DNA of 26,802 nucleotides from Ruthenibacterium lactatiformans (GTDB lineage: Bacteria > Bacillota > Clostridia > Oscillospirales > Ruminococcaceae): contig NZ_JXXK01000041.1 of NCBI RefSeq assembly GCF_000949455.1, positions 1-26,802 of the forward strand. Reading direction: 5' to 3'. The notes beneath the pieces were generated by a model. It searched no databases and was not told where the DNA came from. It was given only the letters and a program-made list of their open reading frames with translations. Position numbers and translations under genes: made by a program. This document shows, piece by piece, positions 7,868-15,585 of the stretch (its first letter is position 1; the number at the start of each line of letters is the position of its first letter).

Positions 7868-8770
7868 TCAGCCTTTTACAGAGCCCATGAGCATCCCTTT
7901 CATGAAATACTTCTGCACGAAAGGATATACGCACAGGATAGGGATGATCGTAAAAATGATGATTGCCATTTGCAGTGTGAACGGCTGCGCCAGATCTTCT
8001 ATCGCAGTGGCGGACTGATGCACCATGCTGGTGCCGCTTTCCGCAACCATCTCGCGGACGATCAGCATCAAGGGCCATTTGTCACGGCTGTTGATATACA
8101 TGGTGGCATTGAAATATCCGTTCCAGTGTCCCACAGCGTGGAACAGCGTAAAGGTGGCCAGCGCGGGCTTGCACAGGGGGACGATCACCTTCCACAGGAT
8201 CTGCAGCTCGTTGGCACCGTCGATGTAGGCGGCTTCTTCCAGGCTGGGAGGGATGGCCGCCACAAAGTTGCGCATCAGAATCAGGTTATATGCGCTGATG
8301 GCGCCCGGCAGGATCAGCGCCCAGTAAGTGTCCAGCAGCTTGAGATTCCGAATCAGCATATAGTTGGGGATCATACCGCCGTTGAAGAACATGGTAAAGG
8401 TGATCAGGGCCATGATAACATTGCGCCCCTTAAGATTGCGCTTGGAGAGCGGGTAGGCGGTGATGCAGAGCAAAAAGATGTTGAGCGCGGTCCCCACAAC
8501 GGTGACAAAGATGGTGGAGAAATATCCCGTTTTCATCAGGGGAAAGGTGAACAGCTCTTTGTAAGCGGTGAATGTGACCTCCGGCGGAAAAAGGCGCAGA
8601 GGGTCAGCCAGATAATCTTCATAGGGGGTGATGGAATACATGAATACATAAAACAGGGGGAATATGCAGACTGCTGCGCAGAAACCGAGGAAAAGGTGGT
8701 TGAAGATGGAAAATGTCCTGTCTCCAAACGACCGTTTGATTTTGTTGGAACGTTTTGCCAAAGCAAGCAT
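7868..8770 (-). CDS. Carbohydrate ABC transporter permease, LplC type
   Basis: Integral membrane protein of 300 residues. A first helix lies at about 26-47, then SITPYEDYL, a feature common in LplC/YtcP proteins, and the EAA loop at 178-187 (EEAAYIDGAN) followed by LWKVIVPLCKPALATF. The C terminus KYFMKGMLMGSVKG is the family's usual ending. The fold and length are standard for the second permease of the LplABC-like sugar importers. It starts 21 bases after the LplB-like gene, with a GAGGAGG ribosome site, and the two should form the translocation channel for the lipoprotein encoded at 6191-7780. No ATP-binding subunit is encoded nearby, so a shared ATPase is assumed. Confidence 0.95.
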   Translation of the reverse strand: MLALAKRSNKIKRSFGDRTFSIFNHLFLGFCAAVCIFPLFYVFMYSITPYEDYLADPLRLFPPEVTFTAYKELFTFPLMKTGYFSTIFVTVVGTALNIFLLCITAYPLSKRNLKGRNVIMALITFTMFFNGGMIPNYMLIRNLKLLDTYWALILPGAISAYNLILMRNFVAAIPPSLEEAAYIDGANELQILWKVIVPLCKPALATFTLFHAVGHWNGYFNATMYINSRDKWPLMLIVREMVAESGTSMVHQSATAIEDLAQPFTLQMAIIIFTIIPILCVYPFVQKYFMKGMLMGSVKG

Positions 8771-8791
8771 GCCGGGGCGCCTCCTCTCAAA

Positions 8792-9739
8792 TTAGAAAAT
8801 CGTTTCTTCACCCATTTTTTTGGAGATGAAGTTTGTCGTCAACAGGAATATCATGCTGATAACAGACGCGAACAACCCGACGGTGGTGGCGAAGGAGAAC
8901 CGGCCGCCCAGCAAGCCAACACGGTAGGTGTATGTTTCAAATACCTCGGACACGGCAAGGTTTTGCGTGTTCTGCAGCGTATAGATCTGTTCAAAGCCGT
9001 TGGACATGATGCTGCCCATGCGCAGGATCAGCATCAGGATAACAGTGGTCTTTATGTTGGGCAGCGTAATATGGATCAGGCGCTGCCAGCGGTTTGCGCC
9101 GTCAACTGTGGCGGCTTCATACTGTTCCACGTCAATGCCTGTAATGGCCGCAAGGTAGATGATGGTGCCCCAGCCTGCTTCTTTCCAGATGGAGGAGATT
9201 ACCGCGGTGGTGCGGAAATATTTGGGGTCGCCCAGGAAAAAGATGGGGTCAAATCCCAATTGCTGGATGATCTGGTTCACCACACCCCACGTGGGGGAAA
9301 GGAAGTTTACCAGAATGCCGCCAATCACCGCCCAAGAAAGAAAATGGGGAAGATAAATGGCGGTCTGCGTTATTTTTTTGAACCGTTTCCCGCTAATCTC
9401 GTTCAAAAGCAGAGCCAGAATGATGGGAATGGGAAACTCGAATACCAGCCGGAGGAAACTGAGGCAGAAGGAGTTCCAGAATACGCGGTAAAAATCGTTG
9501 AGACCGAACATATATTCAAAATTTTCCAGCCCGATCCATTCGCTGCCCAGAATGCCTTTTTTAAAATTGAAGTCCTTAAAGGAGATGATAACGCCGTACA
9601 TGGGAAGATAATGAAAAATCAAAAAATACAGAACGGCGGGCAGCAAAAGCAGATATAAATATTTGTACCGCCAGATATACCGCATGGAAGCCTGGAACCG
9701 GCTGTGCATCGTTTGCGGCTGCAACCGGGAGTGTCTCAT
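8792..9739 (-). CDS. Carbohydrate ABC transporter permease, LplB type
   Basis: Membrane permease of 315 residues. The N-terminal block YKYLYLLLLPAVLYFLIFHY (26-45) followed by LPMYGVIISFKDFNF is characteristic of LplB-like proteins, as is GLENFEYMF. The EAA loop is at 208-216 (EAATVDGAN), followed by WQRLIHITLPNI, the ATPase contact. It is the first gene of the minus-strand operon that continues into the LplC-like permease, a binding lipoprotein and a URO-D protein. The start at 9739 has a GGAAGGA ribosome site, with a promoter candidate about 60 bases upstream in the divergent control region. In this operon the permeases precede the binding protein, the reverse of the 4824-516 operon. Confidence 0.95.
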   Translation of the reverse strand: MRHSRLQPQTMHSRFQASMRYIWRYKYLYLLLLPAVLYFLIFHYLPMYGVIISFKDFNFKKGILGSEWIGLENFEYMFGLNDFYRVFWNSFCLSFLRLVFEFPIPIILALLLNEISGKRFKKITQTAIYLPHFLSWAVIGGILVNFLSPTWGVVNQIIQQLGFDPIFFLGDPKYFRTTAVISSIWKEAGWGTIIYLAAITGIDVEQYEAATVDGANRWQRLIHITLPNIKTTVILMLILRMGSIMSNGFEQIYTLQNTQNLAVSEVFETYTYRVGLLGGRFSFATTVGLFASVISMIFLLTTNFISKKMGEETIF

Positions 9740-9800
9740 AAGGTGACCATCCTTCCTTCAAGCGCGCGTCTGCCGCGCACCGTGTCTCTTTTCGAGTCTT

Positions 9801-9828
9801 ATTGTACGGCATGCCAATGGGATTTGAA
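9801..9828 (-). promoter_or_regulatory. Promoter candidate for the LplBC importer operon
   Basis: On the minus strand, TTCAAA (9828-9823) is followed after 16 bases by TACAAT (9806-9801), a 5/6 match to the -10 consensus. Transcription would start near 9795, giving a leader of about 55 bases before the ATG at 9739. A TGCACAA element lies just upstream at 9847-9853. Confidence 0.5.
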
Positions 9829-9846
9829 TATAGCAATTTGATTAAA

Positions 9847-9885
9847 TGCACAATAAATTTTTGATAGTGGATTGGTTTTTGTGCA
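9847..9885. promoter_or_regulatory. Inverted pair of TTGTGCA elements (operator candidate)
   Basis: TGCACAA at 9847-9853 and its exact reverse complement TTGTGCA at 9879-9885 face each other, with centres 32 bases apart (about three helical turns). The right element lies inside the spacer of the plus-strand promoter; the left one lies upstream of the minus-strand promoter. The same word recurs at 10067-10083. This arrangement suggests a regulator serving both divergent operons. Confidence 0.45.
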
Positions 9886-9899
9886 AATGGCGGTATAAT
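9872..9899 (+). promoter_or_regulatory. Promoter candidate for the plus-strand enzyme operon
   Basis: TTGGTT (9872-9877), a 16-base spacer and a perfect TATAAT (9894-9899) form a sigma-70 type promoter. The start would be near 9906, which gives a leader of over 300 bases before the first gene at 10224. A TTGTGCA operator-like word lies within the spacer. A weaker alternative (TTAATA at 10084-10089, 18 bases, TACTAT at 10108-10113) lies closer to the gene. Confidence 0.45.
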
Positions 9900-9996
9900 A
9901 TTATTCAAAAATAAATTTATTATTGCAATCCTGTAAATAAACCGTAAATGGCGGCAAAATTGCCGGGTTCTGGCAAAAAGCAGCGGCAAAAGAGGA

Positions 9997-10016
9997 GGGC
10001 GGCGACGCCCCTTTTT
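9997..10016 (+). terminator. Terminator-like hairpin inside the leader
   Basis: GGGCG (9997-10001), GCGA tetraloop (10002-10005) and CGCCC (10006-10010) are followed at once by CTTTTT. The stem is short but all GC apart from the loop, and the loop is of the stable GNRA kind. Located about 100 bases after the predicted start of transcription and about 210 before the first gene, it could stop transcription prematurely. Confidence 0.5.
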
Positions 10017-10019
10017 ACT

Positions 10020-10042
10020 GCGGTATACCGGCAAAATACCGC
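10020..10042. repeat. Inverted repeat GCGGTAT-N9-ATACCGC
   Basis: Perfect 7-base arms at 10020-10026 and 10036-10042 around nine bases. GCGGTAT also occurs at 9890-9896, overlapping the -10 of the plus-strand promoter. It may be an RNA hairpin or a protein-binding site. Confidence 0.45.
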
Positions 10043-10066
10043 TTCGGCTGCAAAGAACAGGCCGTG

Positions 10067-10083
10067 TTGTGCAAGGCGCACAA
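10067..10083. repeat. Inverted repeat TTGTGC-N5-GCACAA
   Basis: Perfect 6-base arms at 10067-10072 and 10078-10083. The arms repeat the word found around the plus-strand promoter at 9847-9853 and 9879-9885, which makes a compact operator the likeliest reading. Confidence 0.45.
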
Positions 10084-10223
10084 TTAATATCACTGGCTTG
10101 GCTATTTTACTATTGCTTTAAACGGTGCGGATGCTTTATCATGCAAGTGAAAGAAGGCGCCCCGATGTTGGAATGGGCCGTCTTCAGAGTACAAACCACG
10201 AGGGATATTAGGGAGTGAGAAAT

Positions 10224-12524
10224 ATGTTGAAGCAGGAATACGCACAGCATATTGCGGAAATGTCGCAGCGGGTACGGTGCGAAGAATGGGCGGAGCTTGA
10301 AAAAAACAAAGAAGATTTTTTCGAGACAGGGAACACGTGGGCCCTTTCCTGGCTGGGGCATCTGACGGTGCTGGACGCGGCAATGTATCATTATACAGGA
10401 AAAGCGGAATGGCTGGAACGGGTAAAAGAATGCCTGGGAATATTTTTCTCCGTGCAGGATGAGCTGGTGCAGCGCTATGAGGATGGCTCCTTACCTTTTA
10501 TATATAAGCAGGAGGATGGGAAGCCCATCGAAGGTCCCTCTAAAAATCCGCTGGAGGTGTTGGAGGAAAATGATACGGATCCCTGGCATTTCCAGGTGGT
10601 GGAAACGATTTTCTCATTTACTCCGGTGCTGCGCGGGCTGTACATCATCGGCCGCGACGCATTCACGCAGGCGGAATGGAACAGGCTGGAGACCTTGTGC
10701 TATGCGGAGATCAACCACATCTTCCGCGACTGCGAATGGGGACGGCACAACCGCGCCACATTGCGGGCCATCGCGCTGCTGCTGTTTGCAAGGCTGTTCC
10801 CGCAAAACGCGTCCGCCGCGCGCTGTCTGAAGCTGGCGGATATGCTGTTTGAAGACAGCCTCGGCAATTGGTCCATCGAGGACGCCACAAGCTATCTGGG
10901 CCTGTGGGTGAACAGCATCGCGGAGTACACTCAGTACCGCGGTGTATGGAATTTCCGGATCGAGCAGATCCTGAGCTATTACTGCCATTACTATACGGCG
11001 ATGCTTCTGCCGTCGGGCGGGCTGCCGGAATTCGGCGATACAAGGTTCGATTCGGGCACTTCCACGTGCCTGAGTTTGGGTGCGATGGAGCTGATGGCAA
11101 AGCGGCACAATGACGGTGTGCTGAAATATGCCATTGAGCGCCAGTTCCGCAACATGGTGAAAAACCGTACCATGGACAACGGCGTACAGTATGAACGGGG
11201 CATGACGAATGCTTTTGTATGGGCGGACGACAGCATCCAGCCGGAAGAACCGGGGCTTCTGAGCTGTGAGGTGCTGGACGAGCTGGTGGGAAAGAAGGCT
11301 GTTTTCCGCGACGGCTGGCGTGAGGATTCCACCTATCTTCTGTACAATTACAGGGACGTGGGGCCCTACGGCAAACTGACAAGGGATTACTTACAGAATA
11401 CCATCCCCGTCCATGCAGAAAAGCCGCATCATGGGCACGCGGATGAGCAGTCCATCTGTGCGCTGTGCTCGGGCGGTGCGGTGCTGCTGCGGGACGGCGG
11501 CTACCGGGACAGCTTTACCACGAACGGCCATTACCGTGCAGACTTTTACCACAACAGTCTGGTGATGCGCAACGGGCGGATGTTCCGGGAAAACGGCTTT
11601 TTGGAATATGCTGAAAATATCGGCGATTATCTGCCTGTGCGTACGGAAAAGCTGTTCTTCCATCAGTTTGCAGGCGCTGAGGTCATTAAGACGCGGCTGT
11701 ATGACGATTTCCACAATGCAGACGCCGACCGCCACATCGTTTATCTCAAAGCGGCAAATGCGTTCGTAGTGGTGGACACCGTGCATCCCCGGGCAGCGCA
11801 GGAAATGACGACAGGCGTGATGTACCACGCGGAACATATTTCTCCGGTGGAGCCGGGCGTGTACCGTGTGCAGGAGGAGACGGCTGAGGGGCTGATGCAT
11901 TTCCACCGCTACAAATCCGCATCCCGCGCCCACGCGCAGCAGTCTCTGTGTATTGCATTTGCCGGTGAAGGCGTTTCATATTCCATGGAGGCACAGCGCC
12001 GCAACTACCGACAGGAGACGGCGCTCTCCTGCTATACGAGCCGGTACTACGGCGCGGATGAGTATTATTCCTATGTTTCCCTGTTGATTCCCGAAACAGG
12101 CGAAACGAAGCAGGAGATAGAGGCGCAGCGCGCCCGGGCGCTTGGAATCGTCCATTCCCTGCGTACCGCTCACACCCGCATGGGACGCAGTCTGACGGTG
12201 CAGCTCAAGGCGGATGGGCTGGAGTATACCATCGGCATCCAATGCGACGACGGGGCGTGTATCGAGGACAAAAATCTGCGCCCAACATACTCTTATGAGG
12301 TGGGGCGCGCAAGCTACGGTGCGTTCGAGACGGATGCAAAATTCCTTGTCAGCGACGGCCGTACCTACGGTATGATCGATGGGAGCCGTGTGGATCACCG
12401 CGGTAAGACGCTGTTTTCCGCCTATCCCAACCGCTGCAACCAGCTGGACTTTGTGACAGTGCTGCAGCGCGCGGGAACATGGGGCAGCTATGAGGATGTA
12501 TTGGCCGGGCAGCCGGAACATTAA
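10224..12524 (+). CDS. Heparinase II/III-like polysaccharide lyase, cytoplasmic
   Basis: A 766-residue protein with the two-part layout of heparinase II/III-type lyases: an N-terminal helical (alpha/alpha) toroid to about residue 330, then a beta-sandwich domain. Visible landmarks are RHNRATLRA (174-182), a candidate Asn/His site; SIEDATSYLGLW (217-228), with a candidate catalytic Tyr224; PHHGHADEQS (401-410), the HGHAD motif of the heparinase II/III C-terminal domain; and FYHNSLV (441-447). Such enzymes cleave uronic-acid polysaccharides by beta-elimination, leaving a 4,5-unsaturated uronyl end. There is no signal peptide, so it acts on imported oligosaccharides. I chose ATG 10224 because AGGGAG lies eight bases before it; a GTG at 10215 in frame overlaps that site. 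It heads the enzyme operon, and the GH105 downstream is the natural consumer of its product. A hydrolase role cannot be excluded. Confidence 0.8.
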   Translation: MLKQEYAQHIAEMSQRVRCEEWAELEKNKEDFFETGNTWALSWLGHLTVLDAAMYHYTGKAEWLERVKECLGIFFSVQDELVQRYEDGSLPFIYKQEDGKPIEGPSKNPLEVLEENDTDPWHFQVVETIFSFTPVLRGLYIIGRDAFTQAEWNRLETLCYAEINHIFRDCEWGRHNRATLRAIALLLFARLFPQNASAARCLKLADMLFEDSLGNWSIEDATSYLGLWVNSIAEYTQYRGVWNFRIEQILSYYCHYYTAMLLPSGGLPEFGDTRFDSGTSTCLSLGAMELMAKRHNDGVLKYAIERQFRNMVKNRTMDNGVQYERGMTNAFVWADDSIQPEEPGLLSCEVLDELVGKKAVFRDGWREDSTYLLYNYRDVGPYGKLTRDYLQNTIPVHAEKPHHGHADEQSICALCSGGAVLLRDGGYRDSFTTNGHYRADFYHNSLVMRNGRMFRENGFLEYAENIGDYLPVRTEKLFFHQFAGAEVIKTRLYDDFHNADADRHIVYLKAANAFVVVDTVHPRAAQEMTTGVMYHAEHISPVEPGVYRVQEETAEGLMHFHRYKSASRAHAQQSLCIAFAGEGVSYSMEAQRRNYRQETALSCYTSRYYGADEYYSYVSLLIPETGETKQEIEAQRARALGIVHSLRTAHTRMGRSLTVQLKADGLEYTIGIQCDDGACIEDKNLRPTYSYEVGRASYGAFETDAKFLVSDGRTYGMIDGSRVDHRGKTLFSAYPNRCNQLDFVTVLQRAGTWGSYEDVLAGQPEH

Positions 12525-12566
12525 AAATGAAACAAAGGCGTCAACGGAAGAAAGAGGGAGATACGC

Positions 12567-14366
12567 ATGGAAAAGAAATATATGCTGCATTTTTTCCACG
12601 AACGGAATTACGAGCCCCAGAGCCTGCAGGCGTTTGAGCGGGAAGCCGTACAGGCCGCGCAGGCAGGGGCGACACACATGTACGTAATGGATGTGCCCAA
12701 GCGCTTTGAGGAGTGGTCGACCCATCCGGGCGACCCCTACCCCAACTGGGGAATGCTTCAGACCTGCCTGTTCAAGCTGGTGGTGCCAAGGGCACTGGAG
12801 CCCTATTTGGATGCAGACTACGCGCGCAGAAACCTGGAGCTTGTGCGCAGGCGCAGCGAAATTGTAAAAAAATACGGCATGCAGGCGGCTGTGGTCGTCA
12901 TCGACCCGTTCTATCTGCCCGAACAGGCGTATCTGGACCACCCCGCCTGGCGCGGCCCGCGATGCGACCATCCGCGCCGCTCCCGCGACATGTATTTCTC
13001 CCCCTGTATTGACAATGAAGAGGTGCGCGGGCTGTATTATGAAGCCATGCAGCGCCTGTGCGCCGAGGTGGACATCGGCTTTTTCCAGATCATCACCAAC
13101 GACAGCGGCGCGGGCGTGTGCTGGTCCACGGGCTTGTACAACGGTCCCAACGGGCCCGAGGCCTGCCGCAAGGTGAGCATGGCGGACCGGATTGTTGGTT
13201 TCCTGCAGGTCCTGTACGACGCCGCTCGCTCCCAGGGGCGTGAAACACTCATTGATATCACAAGCGATATCTTCGGCTACAAGGCGCCGGAGGCTTCCAT
13301 GGACGCCGCTTGGACCAGCCTGAAGCCGGGCCAGCTTGTGACGGGCCGTGATATGCATGGAAAAAAGCCGGTATACCATATGCTCAGCGACCTCATCGAG
13401 CATGTGCGTCCGATGCAGACGTTGCCCATGACAGTGGATTTCGTTCGCAAGCTGCATGCGGCGGCCGGCTCTGAAAGCGAATACATCAAGGCTGTGATCC
13501 ACCGCTCGGAGTTCAATGAGTATATACGCATTTTGGACGCATACCGCGAGATGCGGCCTCAGGATACCGCACAGCTGATGAATGTGCTGCGGCATGTGGC
13601 GGCACAGATCGTGGGCGAAGCGCAGGCCTCCAAGCTGCTGGATGCATGGTGCGCACTGGATGACGCGGCGCGGATCATGTCCGACCTGCATTTTGACAAT
13701 TTTATCTGGATGCCGCTGATCGCGGAGCGCGTCATCAACCGTCCTCTGGTCCCGGTACCGGCCGCACTCACCGAAGAGGAAACAGCATATTACGCTCCGT
13801 TCCTGTTCCAGGCGACGACCGAAGAGCAGGCCCGTGACCTTTTGAATATCCAGGGCATGGATTTTGTGAAGGGTTTCACGGCCACGCGCATTCTGAGGCT
13901 TTCTGTACTTAAAATGACGCCGGCTTTGGAACGCGCCGCCGTACTGTTTGAAAGCATTGAAACCGATGACGACGCAGTGCGGGGCAAGCTGGCGGTCACA
14001 GCCCGGCGTGTGCGTGTGCTGCTGTGTCTGTCCCGTACGCTGAGCAATGCCGCATGCTACCAGGACGTGCTGGATCACACCAGGCCGGACGAGCAGCCCG
14101 CATACAGCACAGAATGGCCCATTGAGGGCGACGCGCGCATCAGCAGGCTGGGCGAGCTTGCGCGTGCAGAAATAGACAATACTTACGAGCTGCTTCGTTT
14201 GATGGATGGGGAGCCGGGGGCATTCTTCCCCATAGTGGCGGACGATGCGCATGAGGACGCGTTCCTTCTTTCTGCGCAGCTGCCCCGGCAGCTGGTGCAG
14301 AAAGCACAGATCATGCTGGCGCACATGCGCGATGTGGATAAGATCTACGAGAGCAAGAATAAATAA
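12567..14366 (+). CDS. Large TIM-barrel-like protein of unknown family
   Basis: I do not recognise this 599-residue protein with certainty. The first 290 residues look like a (beta/alpha) barrel of a glycosidase: ATHMYVMDVP as an early strand, AAVVVIDPFYLP (107-118), then FFQIITNDSGAGVCWS (172-187), whose Asn178-Asp179-Ser180 at a strand end is a plausible catalytic or metal site, followed by LYNGPNGPEAC (190-200). A later strand reads TLIDITSDIFGY. The second half is mainly helical. There is no signal peptide, so it is cytoplasmic. It starts 42 bases after the lyase gene behind GAGGGAG, and lies in the same operon as a lyase, a PLP enzyme and GH105, so a role in cleaving or remodelling the imported oligosaccharide is likely. 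Candidate activities include an alpha-glucuronidase- or hexosaminidase-like hydrolase; none is established. Confidence 0.7.
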   Translation: MEKKYMLHFFHERNYEPQSLQAFEREAVQAAQAGATHMYVMDVPKRFEEWSTHPGDPYPNWGMLQTCLFKLVVPRALEPYLDADYARRNLELVRRRSEIVKKYGMQAAVVVIDPFYLPEQAYLDHPAWRGPRCDHPRRSRDMYFSPCIDNEEVRGLYYEAMQRLCAEVDIGFFQIITNDSGAGVCWSTGLYNGPNGPEACRKVSMADRIVGFLQVLYDAARSQGRETLIDITSDIFGYKAPEASMDAAWTSLKPGQLVTGRDMHGKKPVYHMLSDLIEHVRPMQTLPMTVDFVRKLHAAAGSESEYIKAVIHRSEFNEYIRILDAYREMRPQDTAQLMNVLRHVAAQIVGEAQASKLLDAWCALDDAARIMSDLHFDNFIWMPLIAERVINRPLVPVPAALTEEETAYYAPFLFQATTEEQARDLLNIQGMDFVKGFTATRILRLSVLKMTPALERAAVLFESIETDDDAVRGKLAVTARRVRVLLCLSRTLSNAACYQDVLDHTRPDEQPAYSTEWPIEGDARISRLGELARAEIDNTYELLRLMDGEPGAFFPIVADDAHEDAFLLSAQLPRQLVQKAQIMLAHMRDVDKIYESKNK

Positions 14367-14376
14367 GAAAATAAAT

Positions 14377-14398
14377 TCCCCCGTGGCAATGCGGGGGA
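14377..14398 (+). other. Intercistronic GC-rich hairpin without U-tract
   Basis: CCCCCG (14378-14383) and CGGGGG (14392-14397) pair around an eight-base loop, with a flanking T-A pair. No T-run follows. It lies between the TIM-barrel gene and the PLP-enzyme gene, just ahead of the latter's ribosome site, and may protect or process the operon mRNA. Confidence 0.5.
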
Positions 14399-14414
14399 GC
14401 AAGAGGCGATTACA

Positions 14415-15560
14415 ATGAAAAAACCATGCCGCCCGGCAGATATCTGCGCGCATTTGGGCGATGATTATGACCGTTACCTGGGGGCCATCGTGCCGCCGTT
14501 GTTCCAAAACACACTGTTCACCCGCAAGCATGAGGAGCATGGGTACAGCTACTCGCGCATCAACAATCCCACCATCGAGATCCTGGAAAAAAAGCTGGCT
14601 GCGCTGGAGCATGCGCCCGCAGCACGTGTGTTCGCCTCCGGCATGGCGGCCATCACAGCCACATTGTCCTCACTGCTGCACTCGGGCGGCCATGTGCTGG
14701 CTCTGCGCAGCGCCTACCATCCCGTCATCGGCTTTTTGGATACAGAGATGAAAAAGTATGGCGTGGAGGTAACATATCTGGAGCGCTTTACGCCGGAAGA
14801 GATCGAGCGCAGCCTGCGGCCGAACACCAGGGTGTTTTATCTGGAATCCCCATCGTCCAATATTTTTCGGGTGCTGCCGCTGCGCGAGATCGCAGCCCAG
14901 GCGCACGCCTGCGGCGCGGTAACGGTGATCGACAATACCTGGGCAACGCCGTTGTACCAGAAGCCGCTGGAACTGGGAATCGATTACAGCATCCATTCCG
15001 CGACCAAATATCTCGGCGGCCACAGCGACGTGCTGGGCGGCGTGGTGCTGGGCAGCGAAGAGCGTATGGACGCTCTTCGCGGCGGACAGCGCGCTTCCTG
15101 GGGCGCGTGCATGGACCCGTTTGCCGCATGGCTGCTCATCCGCAGCCTGCGTACTTTGGAGGTGCGCATGGCGCGGCACAGCGCCTCGGCAGATAAGGTG
15201 GCGCGTTTTCTGCAGGAACATCCCCGCGTGCGCAGCGTGTGCTACCCGGGCCTGGAAACAGACGAAGGACATACGCTGGCTCAAACACAGATGACAGGGT
15301 ACAGCGGCCTGATGAGCTTCGTGCCGGATGCAGACAACGAAGCCATCCACGCGATGGTAAAATCCCTCGATGTTTTTGAGGAGGGGCCGAGCTGGGGCGG
15401 CTTTGAAAGCGTCGTAAACACGCCGGGCCTGAACCCGAACCGGGAGATGTTGCAGTTTGAAGGAATCCCGCAGGGACTGGTGCGCATTTCGGTGGGGCTG
15501 GAAGACGCGGATACGCTCATTGAGGACCTGGACCGCGCGCTCAACACGCTGCCGCGCTGA
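14415..15560 (+). CDS. Cys/Met-metabolism PLP-dependent enzyme (cystathionine/methionine lyase family)
   Basis: Cytoplasmic, 381 residues, the normal length for the cystathionine gamma-synthase, cystathionine lyase and methionine gamma-lyase family. Seen directly: YSRINNPT (46-53) supplies the Tyr46/Arg48 phosphate contacts of the neighbouring subunit; ASGMAAI is the cofactor phosphate loop; Asp173 in VIDNTW pairs with the pyridine nitrogen; Lys198 in SATKYLGGHSD forms the Schiff base; and Arg357 in VRISVGLED would bind the substrate carboxylate. Odd point: the usual Y-G-G-T or Y-G-C-T motif at the active-site tyrosine reads Tyr101-His-Pro-Val, so substrate preference may be unusual. It starts 48 bases after the TIM-barrel gene and 25 bases ahead of GH105. 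A sulphur amino-acid enzyme inside a glycan operon suggests handling of methyl or sulphur groups, or a sugar-like amino substrate. Confidence 0.9.
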   Translation: MKKPCRPADICAHLGDDYDRYLGAIVPPLFQNTLFTRKHEEHGYSYSRINNPTIEILEKKLAALEHAPAARVFASGMAAITATLSSLLHSGGHVLALRSAYHPVIGFLDTEMKKYGVEVTYLERFTPEEIERSLRPNTRVFYLESPSSNIFRVLPLREIAAQAHACGAVTVIDNTWATPLYQKPLELGIDYSIHSATKYLGGHSDVLGGVVLGSEERMDALRGGQRASWGACMDPFAAWLLIRSLRTLEVRMARHSASADKVARFLQEHPRVRSVCYPGLETDEGHTLAQTQMTGYSGLMSFVPDADNEAIHAMVKSLDVFEEGPSWGGFESVVNTPGLNPNREMLQFEGIPQGLVRISVGLEDADTLIEDLDRALNTLPR

Positions 15561-15585
15561 ATGAGAGAAAGGAAGTGACAGGGAG

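Larger units (their letters stand above)
9906..10223 (+). promoter_or_regulatory. Long structured leader of the enzyme operon
   Basis: No coding frame is supported here. The region holds a small CGGCA/TGCCG hairpin (9952-9965), a terminator-like hairpin (9997-10016), a 7-9-7 inverted repeat (10020-10042) and a 6-5-6 inverted repeat (10067-10083). The word GGCAAAA occurs four times between 9953 and 10036. The remaining bases to the ribosome site at about 10210 show nothing I recognise. A cis-acting attenuator or regulator-binding leader is inferred; it does not match a riboswitch class I know. Confidence 0.4.

Noticed and set aside
7970..9658. Plus-strand open frame of 562 codons opposite the LplB/LplC permeases
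   Set aside because: Spans two permease genes with clear EAA motifs on the other strand; low-complexity Gln/Asp/His-rich translation.
10215..10223. GTG at 10215 as start of the heparinase-like gene
   Set aside because: It overlaps the AGGGAG ribosome site, which is ideally spaced for the ATG at 10224.
11976..14612. Minus-strand open frame of 878 codons opposite the TIM-barrel gene
   Set aside because: It lies antisense to a gene with clear family-like segments, a ribosome site and operon spacing; the translation is His/Arg/Gln-rich without recognisable domains, the usual shadow of GC-rich coding DNA.
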